Part shown: positions 32,505-45,737 of the stretch, one piece after another | Layout of the letters: each line of letters begins with the position of its first letter | Position numbering within the stretch: position 1 is the stretch's first letter | DNA from: Mixophyes australis | Taxonomy: Eukaryota > Chordata > Amphibia > Anura > Limnodynastidae | Assembly (NCBI GenBank): GCA_036250195.1 | Contig: JAVHZZ010000003.1 | Span: forward strand, 340,323,375-340,387,374 | Direction of reading: 5' to 3' | DNA length: 64,000 nucleotides | Translations under genes and position numbers: made by a program | The notes under the pieces: model-generated | Told to the model about the DNA's origin: nothing | Database searches by the model: none | Seen by the model: the letters and a program-made list of their open reading frames with translations, nothing else

Positions 32505-35500
32505 TCGGGTAACATCTCACAGGTAGGTGACTCTTCACTGTCTTTACCTGCACCACCCGTTCCGCCTTCACAGGCTGTACAATCCACTAGTGGGGCTTCC
32601 CAGTCTGAAGCAGGTTTTGCATTAACTCTAGCCGAGTCCTGTCCAGCGTCTTGTTAATGGCTGCTTTCCCCATTGGGACGCCTTCTTAGCGTCCCCCTTA
32701 GGGCATCGGACAAATGTCATGGGCCTGAGACTATTCTGGTCCTTTCTTCAGATGAAAACAGGGAGTTGATTCCAGATTCTGAGGGGGAGGATGCTTATAG
32801 TAATGAGGACAGTTACCAATCACAAAGTGGAGGATCTAGTGCTGGGTGTTGGACAATCCTTGGGGTTTGCGGAACCAAAAGTTATGGATTCTGTTGGCTT
32901 CTCCCTTTTTAAAAGGAGAAAGAAACAGACTGTTTGTTTTCCTCTGTCTCCTCAGCTCTTAGAGTTGGTTACCCAGACCTGGCAGCATCCCGACAGGAAG
33001 TATGAGATGCTGGGGTAGGTTTAAATTTCTTTACCCCCTTGCCTTTGGAGGAGTCTGTTAAATTGGATAGTTCTACAAAAGTGCATCCTCCCTATGCTCG
33101 CCTAACCAGAAACACTGCTATTCCTGTTCACTGAGTGGCATCACTGAGGTATGCTATGGATAAGAATATATGCATATATGGCAGTGGGCAGTTTGTTTAG
33201 ACCCAACATGGCTACAGCTTGGGTCAACAAGGCCATTCAAACTTGGGTGGAACAGCTGCCTTAGAATCTGCAAGACCATAGCCCTAGGGCTGAGTTGTTG
33301 ACACTGGCTGAACATATTCAGGAGGCCTCTTTGGATGCAGTTTCCATTTACTCCTGGCTTTCTGCTAACATTGTGTCCTGGTGTTCTTTGTGGACAGTAT
33401 TTCTCTGTTTGGTTCTAAGTTGAAACAAATCATTTATGCAGCGACAGGCAGAAAGAGCTCTTTTCTGCCTGTCATCTGTGCTAAACTAAAGCAACCCAGG
33501 TTTCAGTCCTTTCTGAAGGGTAAGAGTAGCTCCATCTTGAAAACAGTTTTCCTTCTCCAGGGGTGGTTCCCACAGGGGCCGAGGCACCTAAGCCATCAGA
33601 CAAGACGAACCTGTGACAGGATAACAAATGGTGGGGTCTTACCTGCTGTGATTTCAGGACCAGTAGCGAGATTCAACTTCGGATGCCTAGGTTCGAGGGA
33701 TTGTGACTGTGTCATAGACTTCTTCACCACGGGCATGCCCTCGTGCTGATTCAAGAGGCTGGCACTACAGGCGGCTATCTGGAAGGTTCTGGTCTCAGGC
33801 ATGATTGCTCCGGTCCCATCTTTGGAAAGATGTTTGGGGTTTTACTCTCTGTGCCAAAGCCAGACTGGTCATTTCATCAGATATTTAATCCCAAAAACCC
33901 TCAACAAGCAGGTGAGGGTTCTGGAGTCTCTGATTGAGTAGTTGAGATCTGTGATCGCGAGCATGGAAAGTGGCAGTTCCTGGCATCCTTAGATATAATA
34001 GCTTACATGTATGTCCCAATATGGGAAAGACATCAGTGTCCCCTTTGCTTTACGGTCCAAGAGGCGCATTATCTGTTGTTTTGGGATTTACCCTTTGTCT
34101 TGCTTCTGCCCTCGAGGGTTTTAATCTACCCATGTCGTCCTTACTTCCTGCTCACAGGATGCAGTTCCTGGGCCTGGAGTTCAGCACGGTGCGCCAAAGG
34201 TGTTCCTCTCAGAGGATAAGGTTCTGTCGCTTCTGCAAAAGACCGGGTCCCTTCTTGACAGACAGGAAGTGTCCCTTTTCTGATGCATGGAACCGTGATG
34301 TCCATGTTCAAACCTGTGCTCTTCGCCCAGGTTCCTTCCCAGCAGCTCCAAAGGGAGATTCTGCAGAATGGTCAAGATCCTCCCTTCATGGACATGCAGT
34401 TCATCACATTGTCCTTGGCCACATATCACTCCTTCACATGGTGGATGACCAGAGCATATCTGGTCAAGGGTCAGTCCTTCCAAACTTGGGAGTGCACTGT
34501 GGTTTCCACCCACACCAGTGTGTTTAGTTGGAGCACGGTCACTGGTCGTCACCGGTTCTAGGACCGCTGGGGAATAAGAGCTATAAATACAAGATCTAAC
34601 CAGGAGCTATAAACACTCCCCCACATCCACTGACCTTTATAGCAGTATACCTATTTAAGAGCTATAGCCACACAAAAGAGCTAGAACTGCCAAAACTGCA
34701 ACAGGGCTATAAACCATAGGCTATTAACAGCAACCAGGTATAAGCATTCTATCTATTTTGCCTACCTCTGTCCCCCCACAGGAGCACAACACATATACAA
34801 CCAAGAAGTTTTAACCGCATAAGAAATGGAGGAATATCAGAATAAATGGCAAGTTCAAATTACCACCCTCCTGTCTCTCTTGGCCGATTTCCATATAGTC
34901 TCTCCTATAAGGACCTGCTGAACCTATACCACTGCACACACTATGAAGAGTTTCACTATGGCAGAAACTCAAACAAGTAAATAACACACAGCACCCGAAA
35001 AGGCAGCAACCAACACATCAAAACAACATATACACAAACACAGACGTCCAAGGTGACTCCCCTTATAAGGATCCCTACTCCCTCCATCCACCTTAAAGTT
35101 TGCCTCTTTGTCCAGATCGTCTGGTACAAGGCCAACTTCGTTGGCAGTCTTTAGGACGTCTGGCTTTAACGGCGTGGCTACTGAAAGCTTAATTCTACAG
35201 GGCTGGGGTTTTCCGCACAAGGTTGTGGGGATCATGATTAAGGTAAGGAAGCCATTTTCCTCTGTCAATTACTGTCTTATGAAAAGCTTACCTTCGGTGA
35301 TGTGAAGGTCAAAGTTTTCACACTTCCCGTTTGCCATCTTTCCCGCAGAACGGTTTTGACTAAAGCCTCCAGATCTCTTCTCCGAAGCTGCAGGTTTTAG
35401 TGCTCTCAATCTTTCAGCACAAGTTGGCAGTTATGTGGACGTCCAGACTTTTCTGCATGCACCACTCCCCGTTGTACACCGCTAGAACCTTGGGATCTCA

Positions 35501-36215
35501 ATTTGGTGCTCAGGGCTCTTACTAAGGAACCCTTTGGATTCTGTTGATCTCCATTGTCACTTGAAAGGTGATGTTTTACTCACTAGTTCTTCATGTTGGC
35601 CATCTGAGTTGGGGATGCTGTGCTGTAAGCCCCCACAACCACGCTGGTATTTCCTTCTGATAGGGCAGTGCTTCTCTCTATACCCTTGTTTGTGCCAAAA
35701 GTGGTCTACCGTTTTCATATAAACCTGAAGATTGTTGTCCACACGTGTTGTCTTGGGTCTCAGACTTCTGATGCGTCCTTACATGTTCTGGATGTGGTCC
35801 AGGTCCTATGTCGACCAGACTGTTTCCATTCATAAGACTAAAGACCTTTTTATACTGTATGATGTCCAGTTTCTAAGCAATCCATTACTCGCTGGCTTTC
35901 CCCATTTATTTGGTTTATGTTCAGGCAGAAAGACCAGTGCTGGAGGGTTTGGCACGTTCCAGCAGGAATGTTGATGCTTCCACACATTTTTCAAACTCTA
36001 CATGTTGCAGGGCTTTGCATCTCAGGGTATTAGCTCTGAGCGAAAGGTGGTACATACAGCTGTTTAAGAGTAATCCCTCCCTTAAGGGCAGCTTTGCTAT
36101 GTCCCCATTGTCACAAGGTCCCCTAATTGCAAGAAAGGGAATTATATATTTCTTTTTTACTCACAGTAAGATCCATTTTTCTGACTTCATTGGGGAACAG
36201 TGCGCTCTATCCCCA
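32505..36215 (+). mobile_element. Degenerate DIRS element E3
   Basis: Order of decayed parts matches E1: acidic Gag segment (about 32670-33020), Gag C-terminal part with Gly/Ser/Arg-rich tail, RT (about 33830-34200, highly decayed), RNase H start (about 34480-34570), recombinase N-terminal part (LTAFNGVATESLILQGWGF-like, about 35150-35280), recombinase C-terminal fragments (35700-36080), and an ICR-like block at 36100-36215. The left and right terminal repeats are absent. A foreign 0.5 kb segment replaces the RNase H-methyltransferase part. This is the oldest DIRS copy here. Confidence 0.75.
34575..35105. other. Unidentified insert replacing the middle of E3
   Basis: Sequence departs from the DIRS alignment after about 34575 and returns near 35105. 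It is rich in GAGCTATAAA-like words (34578, 34609) and has no recognisable coding sequence. It could be an insertion accompanied by deletion of the DIRS RNase H/methyltransferase part, or a separate repeat. Confidence 0.45.
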
Positions 36216-37286
36216 TGCGGTTTTATTGTTTCCCATTAAGCGGTATTGGAGTCGGAAATAAAGGATTGTCTGATACAATTGCTGTGGCTTCAAAGTGTAA
36301 CAAAAGAATTAGCAATGCAGACAACCATTAAAATACCCCCACAATGAAAAAAAAAAAAACTACTGCAACTAAACGCAAAGCAAACACATAACTTAACATT
36401 AATCAATGCAAAGATACAATTATAAATGGGAAATACAAAAAAGAAAAACATAACATCACTTATATAAAAGCAGCATGCGCACGCCAGCTAACTGAGCTTC
36501 TCACAGGATACTCTGCTTCTTTGGTGAAGGAACAGGAATTTATACACACAAAAAGGGCCATAAATAACAACAGAAATCATGTTACAGAGACACAGGTCAG
36601 TCTTTCATAGGTTAGAACCTTGAAAGACCATGATGAACAGGTGGATTGAGCCTCTTTGTTTGAATGTGGACCCTCCTAGATGGTTTAAAAGTAACAGTTT
36701 GTGGTATTTCACTATCTCATGTGCCTCTGCATTCCTTTATGTAACATCTACAGAGCAAAATTGAATCAATACGAAACACAATTATAATACATCATTAGGA
36801 AGTGGTTCTATAGGTCTGCTAACCCTGGTGCGTTGTGATCAGTTTGAGGAGACAGATAATAGGAATGCAGCTCGATTTGTACATTATGATTAACGTTTAT
36901 TAGATTTGTTTCTTGTCACACCTTGGTAGGCCATCTCTTCTGAGCATTCTTGCTCCAGATGTGAGGAGCATCATAGGGAAGATGGCCACTCGCATGTTCA
37001 TTGAGCTCAACTTTTCACCCTCAAAAGTATAGATCAGTCAGAGAAGGCAAAATTAAACCAGTCCAGTTTGCCTAGAGTGCAAATAGCTTATTCATCCCAT
37101 AAAGGCACCCAATTCTCCGAACAAAATACATTAACGTGTTGAAGATAACAGCTCTGTATGTTTTTGATAGGAAGCGATCTTATCCTCTCAAATTTGTTGG
37201 GTATTATCTGTCAATACCAGTTTTTGTACAAGTGCAACCCAGTTTCAGCACTCTTCTAGTTCAGAAGCCTTTGTGCAGCTATAGAT
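36216..37286. other. Unassigned spacer between DIRS E3 and E4
   Basis: About 1.07 kb, AT-rich, with an A run at 36346-36358. No ORF or familiar repeat was found. Confidence 0.4.
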
Positions 37287-37636
37287 TAAAAGAGGATTTT
37301 TATACTCACGATAGGTCCATTTCTCAGATTCCATCTGGTTTGCATTGCTACAGTGGGGTTGTGTGAGGGGAGGAATTTGGCACTTAACTAGTTAACGTAT
37401 GCTGCTGACAAACCCCTCCCCCTTGCAGCCTTCAGTTTAAGTATAAAGCCTCAAGGAAGGGTAATCAACCAACCAAAGAACAAAACAACAGAAGAGCAGA
37501 AGGGAGGGAACGCAGTGTGCCCCAGATGGAATCAGAGAAATGGATTTATCGTGAGTGTAAAAATCCTCTTTTCTCTTTCATCTTAACTGGGGGACACTGC
37601 TACCATGTGGACTTTCTACGTAGAGCACTACGGAAG

Positions 37637-38919
37637 TCAAAGAGGTAACCGAAGACCTGGACCTATCGCCGTCAACAGTATCTCTGGATACCATACCCTC
37701 CGCGGCCAAGCTGGAGCCACCAGTATGACTGGCAGTCCGCTCTGCTTGAATCTCCAAAGGACGCAGGGAATCATGGAAATGGGAGGGAATAGGTATCCTA
37801 ACCTGAAGTCCCAGGTCATTGTCATTACATCTACTGTCATTACATTTGTGCGCCCTGTAAGGCCTTTAACATGGCTTTTAGTTCCAGTATGTTGATGTGA
37901 GAGGTCTTCTGAGCGGACCAGAGCTCCTGAAGTCTCAGATGAAGAGCAACAGCCCCCCAACCCCGAAGGTTGATGACCATGGGGCAAAGCACCTGCCGAT
38001 TAGCAAGTTGTCCCAGGCTATCCACCATCTGAAGGACTGTCCCCCCTTCCGGTGACAAGCGAATCAACGGACGTTTTAACTTCTAATAGGATCCTGACCA
38101 TTTTTTAGGAGGTTCCATTGGAAGCAAAGAGAGTGGATTCGACCATAAGGGAGAGTCTCGAAGGTTGACACCATCTTTCACAAGAGGACCGACAGTCTGG
38201 AGCAGGGCAAAACTCGAATCGCCAAGTGCCGCAGGGATCGTATTTTGTCCTCTGGAAGGAATACTCTGATTGTTGGTATCCATTATCAGTCTCAGAAAAG
38301 TCACTCTCTGGAAAGGGGTTAACTGGGATTTTGGGACAATTTATAAGCCAGCCATGCCTCTCCAGGATCTGGATGGTAAGCTCGAACAGGTGAGCCAAAA
38401 CAGCCTCGATTAGTAAATCGTCCAGGTAGGGTACCAATTGCACACTTCTGGAATGAAGATAAACCACCATCACCGCCATATTTTTTGAAAACAGTCTTGG
38501 TGCAGTTGCAAGGCCAAATGGGATAGCCGTAAACTATAGTGAGAAGATCCTACCGTGAATCTGGAAAGAGCCTGATGTGCCTTCCAGATAGGAATGTGGA
38601 GGTAGGCGTCCTTGATGTCTATTGATGCCATCAACTGGTTTGCCTCCAGTACGTTGATAATGGGCCTCAGATATTCCATTTGAAATCTGACCACCTGCAG
38701 GTGAAGGTTCAACTGTTTTAGGTTTAAGACCGGAGGGAAGGAGCCACCCGGCTTTTGGACCAAAAAGAGGTTGGAGTAGAACCCTTGTCTCTTTTGGTCT
38801 TCCAGAACTTCTTGGATAACTCCTGCCGAAAGGGAAGCAACACAGAGAAGCATTGCCTGACTTCCTTGTGGGTGGCAGGGCAAGCTGGTTGCAAAAAACT
38901 GACGAGTGGCTGGGCCCAT
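37637..38919 (-). pseudogene. E4 RT / RNase H / methyltransferase remnant
   Basis: Frameshifted pieces: RT from [20 protein letters not shown] (38470-38919) through [10 protein letters not shown] (about 38400-38430), then RNase H (GWGAVALHLRL, 37840-38067), then the methyltransferase-like DVMTMTWDFRLGYLFPPI (37637-37987). Confidence 0.78.
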
Positions 38920-39357
38920 TAGGTCTACTATATAACCTCGTCATGATCCTGCAAATCCAACTGTCCTCCGAGAACTCTGCCCACTGATCTCTGAACAGAG
39001 CAGACGCAGACGTCCCCCCACTGCTAGAAGGGGGGGGGGCGTCACGCTGCCGGTTTGTCCAGGAGCTTAGAAGAGAGACGACTTGTGGAGGAGTATGACC
39101 TACAAAGATGCGAGTGTCCTCTGGTGCCAGAAAGTCTGGACCTGAGTGTCTGGCCCCTGCTAGATGGGTCCCCTCGAAAGGGCTGTCTAAATGAGTCAAA
39201 CCTGGGTGTCCTAGGCTTTGGGACATTGACTGGTAAGAAGGTACTTTTGCCTCATGTGGCCTGGGAAATTATGCTGTCCAATTCCAGGCCAAATAACACT
39301 CCACTGGAGTAAGGGATTCCAAGGACTTCTTAGATTAAATGTCCTCATCCCATGACT

Positions 39358-40497
39358 TCAACCATAGGGCCCTCCTTGCCGATACTGCTGCAACTGAGGA
39401 GGAAGCTCCTTCTGGGCAGCTTCATACACGTACCTTGAAGCCTCCTTGAAGTGAAGGGACAGGGGAAGCAAGTCAGAATCTTGCAAAGCTGTAGCCAACT
39501 GGACAGCCCATGTTTCCATAGCTCTGCCAACCCAGGCTGATGAAAACATGGGTCTGAATGAAGTACCTGCTGCCGTGTAGATGGACTTTAAGAAAACCTC
39601 TATCTTACAGTCAGTGGGGTTCTGCAGGCATGCTGTCCCTGGAACAGGGAGCATGGTGTGCCGAGCTAAGCGTGCCACTGGCATATCCACCTTTGGGACC
39701 TGTTCCCACTGTATAAGATCATCTTCCTGTAGTGTGTATAAAGCCAGGTGGAGTAACAAACCTACAGTCAGGTTGTTTCCAGGATGCTTCTGCGATCTCT
39801 CAACTCCACAGATAGAGGAAAACGAATCGGCCGCCTTCTGAACTTTTTAAATAGACTACGACCTGTAGATCTAGTCTCCTCTATGCTACCACCAGGTCAT
39901 CAATCCCGATATCTGGGAGACTCCTCTGCGACCATAACTTGTACGGAATCAAAATCTTCCAAAACCTTGGCCTCCTCTTCGGAGGATCTCTCAGAACCAG
40001 AGAGGGACAGAAGGGGGTTAGAGGATCTGTGTCTTTCTTGGCTAAATGTCTTGGGGCCTCCAAAAAAATGGTTTAACTGATCTAGGCCCCTGACCAATGA
40101 TGTAGACCAATTTGGTTCTCTCGTAAGGGAGGCTTGAGATAGCAGTGTGTAGGGATCTCCTGCTTGTCCAGGGACAATGGACTCAGTATTCCCTGTGGTC
40201 CCCCCTGGACTAAGAGGGGCCATCGTTCCAGAGGTTGAAGGAAGTACCGCAGCAACCGCTGGAATTTGTGGGTTTACAAAGCAGTTGGACCAATGTGGTA
40301 ACCCCCTGCGTCAGGGCAGCCGCCCACGCTGGTGTTTCCGTTATAGTTAGGGCGTTAGTCTGTGTCTGCGCTACCATGGGAGCCCCACCGCACTCAGTAC
40401 AATGCACCCCAGGGTCCAGCTATTCAATGGGTAATTTAACTTTACACTTGGAGCAAGTATAATATTTAGCACGAGGAGCTTTACCCTTGTCAGACAT
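39358..40497 (-). pseudogene. E4 Gag remnant
   Basis: The N-terminal YYTCSKCKVKLP and CTECGG keep the CxxC pairs seen in E1. A TAG follows the first pair. The C-terminal helical part (LARHTMLPVPGTACLQ, SAWVGRAMETWAVQLA) is at 39358-39759. Confidence 0.75.
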
Positions 40498-41561
40498 TTT
40501 AAGGTAACAGTACAGCAATAAAATGTAATACAGGCAATTACACAAGAAATAGACAGAATATACTAACTAATCTATGCCAGGAGTCAAAAGATAGTATCCC
40601 TGTTAAGGCTCTATGTGAAAGCAAGAGTATTTATGCAGGTAATATTCTATCTACTAATATATAAGGGCGATTTACTGTTTTTCTGTATAAGCAGTGATCG
40701 CCGCTCAGTGCATCTCCTGGCCCTGCAGATTAATACAAACCCCCCGCCCTACTTTTCTGAGGAGGGGACTTGAAATAGCCCAATATGTCAGCCTCTGATG
40801 GCAGGTCTTACCGGCACTGTCTGCCTTTGTGGCAGCGCCGGTAACCTAGTAACGATCAGTGTGACAGCGGGTTATATAAGCAGACCTGTCACACTGGATA
40901 GAAGCCACACAAAAATAAAATTCTCTGCCGTCAGTGAGAGCCGTCCGGCTCTCATCTGACAGCCACTTCTCTAATGAGTGTGCTCTGTAAGAGGGTACAG
41001 AGCACACCTCTGCATAATAAAATAATTTAGTAAAGAAAAACTTTACTGCCTAGCTAAGTGAGCCCAACTACCTTGGCAACTCAACAAAAACTGAAGGCTA
41101 CAGGGGGATGAGGGGTTTATCAGCAGCATACATTAACTAGTTAAGTGCCAAACTCCTTCTCCCCTCACACAACCCCATAGTAGCAGTGTCCCCCAGATAG
41201 GATGAAAAAAGAGGATTTATGTACTTACGTTAAATCCGTTTCTCCGATTCCGTCTGGGGGACACTGCTTACCATGGGTTGTGGAGGGGAGCTTGGGAGTT
41301 GGCACCTAACTAGTTAACTTTTAGTACTTCCGACAGACCCCTCCCCTCTACAATCCCCCTGCCCTCTCTTGTTCAGTTAATTAAAAAGCCCAAGGAAAAG
41401 GCCAGTCAAACAAGAGCACACAGAAGAAAAGCATCGCAGTGTCCCCCAGACGGAATCAGAGAAACGGATTTAACGTAAGTACGTAAATCCTCTTTTTTCA
41501 TCCTATCTGGCGGACACTGCTTACCATGGGGACGTTCTAAAGCAGCCCCCTAAGGGTGGGA

Positions 41562-42240
41562 CTACTCGGAAAGCCCCGCTCGTAAAGCACTACGAGCGAA
41601 ATTTGCATCCGCAGAGGCAAATACATTAAACTGGTAAAATTTCGTAAAGGTGTGGACAGAGGACCAGGTGGCTGCCCTGCAAAGTTGATCTGCAGAAGCC
41701 CCATTTCTCGCTGCCCATGATGCGCCTGATCTGGTGGAATGGGCCGTAAGTCTCTCTGGCACCGAACGGTTAGCCTTTATGTAAGCTTGCTTAATGGTAG
41801 CCGTAATCCATCTTGCAATGGACTGTTTTGAGGCTGGCCAGCCTCTCTTATTGGCATCATACAGAACAAGGAATCAGTACGCCTCACTTGAGAAGTTCTC
41901 TTAACATAAATGCGGAGAGCCCTAACCACGTCTAACTTTTCCATAGACTCTGAATCCGAAATGGAAGAGGGAGAAAAGACCGGAACTACAATTTCCTGGT
42001 TCAGGTGGAAAGCCGAAACTACCTTAGGAACAAAGGAAGGGAGGGTTCTTAAAACCGCTCTGTCTTTGTGGAAAACTAGGTATGGTTCCCTGCAAGACAG
42101 AGCACCTAATTCTGAAACCCTACGCGCAGATGCAATAGCCAGAAGAAAGAGGACCTTCCAGGTCAACCACTTCAAATCAGTCACAAGTAATGGCTCAAAG
42201 GGAGGCCCTTTAAACATGTCCAGCATCAGGTTGAGATCCC
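41562..42240 (-). pseudogene. E5 tyrosine recombinase C-terminal fragment
   Basis: Starts at the deletion junction with [13 protein letters not shown] and keeps [21 protein letters not shown] and TFTKFYQF. Catalytic Arg, His-x-x-Arg and Tyr are present, but the N-terminal core-binding part is missing. A single-codon loss next to HSTR and a frameshift near 41850 are seen. Confidence 0.8.
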
Positions 42241-42261
42241 ACTGAAAACATCGAGAATGAG

Positions 42262-43389
42262 CTAAAAAAAAAGGGAATGGTCTCGAAGGAGGCCACCATC
42301 TTTCCCAGCAGCCGCATGCACAAGTGGATTGAGGGGCTGGGAGAAGACAAGACCTGGGCTGTTATGCTTTGAATTGAACCAATCTTCTCGACAGGCAGGA
42401 ACACTTTTTTGCTGGCTGGTGTCCATGATGAGGCCTAGGAAAAGCATGCGTTGACACGGGACCATCTGGGATTTCTTTAAATTGATCAGCCATCCGTGGT
42501 CCTCGAGAACCGCCACGGTGAGGGACAAGTGATGACGTAAGTAATTCTCTGAAGAGGACTTGATGAGCCGGTCGTCCAGATAAGGTACGACCTGAACTCC
42601 CAGAAGGTGAAGGCGTGCTGCCATCACTGACATGACCTTCGTGGAAACCCTCGGCGCTGTTGAGAGGCCGAAGGGGAGGGCCCGAAACTGATAGTGGGAG
42701 GATCCCACTGTGAATCTGAGGAGGGACTGATGGTCGCTCCAAATAGGAACGTGGAGGTATGCGTCTTTTATGTCTACGGACACCATAAACTGATCTTTCT
42801 CCAAGCCGTTTATCACCGACCTCATGGATTCCAGCCGAAATCTGTCCACCCTTAAGTGTACATTGAGGCCCTTTAGGTTTAAGATGGGTCGGAAGGAGCC
42901 GTTCGACTTCTTGACAAGGAACAGGTTTGAATAAAACCCCTGTCCCTTTTGGTAGTCTGGGACCTTGCAGATAACTCTTTGCGAAAGAAGAGAGGCGACA
43001 CAATCCTGTATTTCTTGTCTTCTTGTTGGATCTCGGGGTAGTGGGGTTACAAAGAACCGATGTGGTACAGGGCCCAGCAGGTCTATCCTGTAGCCCCTTG
43101 ATATAATGCCCCGAATCCAAGAGTCTTGGGAGGACGCTGCCCACTGTTCCTGAAACAAAGACAGATGACCCCCCACTGGCGCCCCCTCCAGGAGAACAGA
43201 GTGGCCGTCAGGACGCAGGTTTCTCCTGGTTCTTGGAGGCCTGGCGCCTAGCCGTAAACGAGGATTTCTCCCTAGAAGAGGAGCCGCGAGCATTAGGCTG
43301 TCTACTTCTAAAGGACTGTCCTCTAGACAAGGTGTTTCCCCGAAAGGGCTGACCCGAGGGTTCTGGCTCCTGCCAGGGAATACCGCCAA
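42262..43389 (-). pseudogene. E5 reverse transcriptase fragment
   Basis: 375-codon frame with [45 protein letters not shown] and VPYLDDRLI. It passes through the KKSQMVPCQRM site, where E1 has its stop, without a stop. It ends at the deletion junction near 42240. Confidence 0.82.
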
Positions 43390-44695
43390 GGAAGTGCTTT
43401 TGCCCCCCCCCCCCCGTTGTCTGAGAGATTAAGGTATCTAATTCCGGACCGAACAAACCTGCTGCTGAAAAAGGAATGCTTTCAACTGACTTTGATTCCG
43501 CATCTCCTTCCCAGGATTTCAACCAAAGTGTCCTTCTAGCTGAAATAGATTCTGCCTGAATAGAAGAGGAGACGGCCGCTGTGTTCTGTGCCGCCTCAAA
43601 AGGTACCCCGATGCCTCCTTCAAATGCAAAGCCAGGGGGAGCAAATTGGAGTCCTGTAAGGCCTCTGCCAGCTGGTCTGCCAATGCTTCCATGGCTCTAG
43701 CAACCCAAGCTGAAGCAAATATGGGTCTAAAAGAACCCGCAGCCGTGAATATAGATTTCAGCTGGGATTTAACTTTGCGGTCATTGGCATCCTGAAGGGA
43801 CGCTGAACCAGGAGCTGGAAGTAAGGTGTGTTTTGCCAATCGGGCTATAGGAATATCCACCTTGGGAATACTCTCCCAGCGAACCACATCTTCCTCCTGC
43901 AAAGGATACAGGGAAGAGAATCTTCTGGGAACAGAGAACCTTATTTCAGGTTGTTTCCATGCTCCTTCTGCAATATCCCCAAGTTCTACAGAAGGGGGAA
44001 AACTAGCCTTCCTTTTGGCCTTCTTAAAGAGACTTCTGTCTCTAGGGGTAGGATCCTCCGGTTCTGGGAGGTCCAACGCCTATCTAACCACTAAAACCAA
44101 ATCGTTAATAAATTGGCTTTTAGGATTTTCTTCCTGTTCCAAGGGTTGAACCTGGTCAGGATCGGAATAAATTTCCCCCTCATCCTCAGAACACTCCTCA
44201 GAGTCTGAAAGGACCATAAGGGAATTTACAGATCTAGGCCTCTTTCTTTTAGTAGGCAGGATGTTTGGGGAATCAAGCAACTGGTTAAGCTTATCCAAAC
44301 CCCTTATAAATGCTGCAGAACACGCCGGTTCTGTGGAGACAGGGGCTGGGTCAGACTGTAATGAGGAAGGTCCTGGTATAGACGTTCCAATAGACCCTGA
44401 GGAAACCGGGAGGCCTAAATGTGTGCTAGTATTAGCCACGGAAGTTGCCACAGTAGATAGCAACTGATTAGATTTAAAAACCATCTGTGCTAGGGAGGTA
44501 ACCGACTGTCGGGGAGGCCACCCAGGCCGGCTCCTCCGTCAGTGGGTCTGAAATCTGCTGGGTTTGCGCAGGGGGGACCCCTGCTTCGCATGCAGAGCAG
44601 AGCGCCAAAGGGTCCTTCTGCCCACAAGGTCATTTTACATGACATTTTGAACATGTGAAATATTTTGCTATAGGGCCCTTTCCCTTATCTGTCAT
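43209..44695 (-). pseudogene. E5 Gag-like ORF1, interrupted
   Basis: Begins [18 protein letters not shown], keeping the CxxC motif. The frame is broken near 44500, at 44080 (a TAG near the L/VVR-stop join) and near 43520. The piece at 43519-44076 has the intact reading through LYPLQEEDVVRWE, where E1 is frameshifted, so it is a useful comparison. The tail at 43208-43522 is Arg/Ser/Gly-rich. Confidence 0.78.
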
Positions 44696-45737
44696 CTTTA
44701 TAAAGGAAGGCACACCAAACACAGACCTTAATTGTTAAATTTAGCTGAGTAGAGAGCTAGAGAGTAATGTATGGAGAGAACAGAGTGAAATAACAAGTAA
44801 CCAACTAATCTTGTCATAAAAGTTGTACTTGTAAATTTTTAAACACAATATATTTATGCAAGTAGGGAGACTATAATGTAAACCCTTACTAGCCCAGTTT
44901 GTGCACAGCAAAACGGATTATGTGTTTAAATAAATCAGATACTTAGCCCATAGGCCACAAAGGGGAGAAGTCCAACAGCAGTGTCCTGTGCCTGCTCCCT
45001 CAGCTCTGTTCACTCTTCCCAGGCTTCTCTTGGCGCCAGAAGGCTGGGATAGACCATCTCTCTCTGGAAGGAGGGGGGAACTCTATGCTTTAGCTACCCC
45101 CCCTTCAGTAATGCTGTCTCTGCAGCGGATCATGATTTATAAAAAAAATAAATAAAAAAAAATTAATCTTCTTGTAATGGTGGCAGAGTAGTAGAGACCT
45201 CTAAGACTGAGGTCTCCGCAGCGAAAGATACCTTGATGCCCCCTCCTATGTATGAGGGGGGATCTTGGTATAGCCCCCTTCCTCCTCTCCGTAGCGCCGA
45301 CTGACCCAATCCAAGATGGCCGTCGGCATCTTAAGTATCCAAAAACCGGCGCTCTATACCTGTAATGGCAGCGCCAGTTATCGGGGAGGCTGGAGGAGTG
45401 ACAGCAGTTTGTGAGACCGCTTGTCACTCCTAAATCAGGCACCCATCTTCTTCCTTCTCTCCTGTCCCTGTCAGTGAGAGCCGCTGGCTCTTATCCGACA
45501 GGGGAATGCCTGCGCTGCACAGCTGCGAGTGTGTTCTCTATAGTAGAACACACTACAGCGCTGCCACCTGTAAGAAAAAATAAGAATCAAATAAAATAAA
45601 AGTTTTTAAAATTTATTCTAAGTACTAAAAACACTGCCCAACTCCTAGGCACCTAAAAAAAACCTGAACAAGAGGGGGCAGGGGGATTGTAGAGGGGAGG
45701 GGTCTGTCGGCAGTACTAAAAGTTAACTAGTTAGGTG

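Larger units (their letters stand above)
37287..41206 (-). mobile_element. DIRS retrotransposon E4, recombinase lost
   Basis: Minus-strand element. Right terminal repeat 37287-37440, ICR about 37515-37605, left terminal repeat about 41100-41206. Gag starts at ATG 40497 (MSDKGKAPRAKYYTCSKC) with an early TAG. Gag continues in pieces to 39358. RT is in pieces at 38105-38919, with [18 protein letters not shown] and [10 protein letters not shown] motifs. An RNase H and methyltransferase fragment is at 37637-38067, with an internal deletion of about 0.35 kb. The recombinase is absent: the methyltransferase part runs almost directly into the ICR. Confidence 0.85.
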
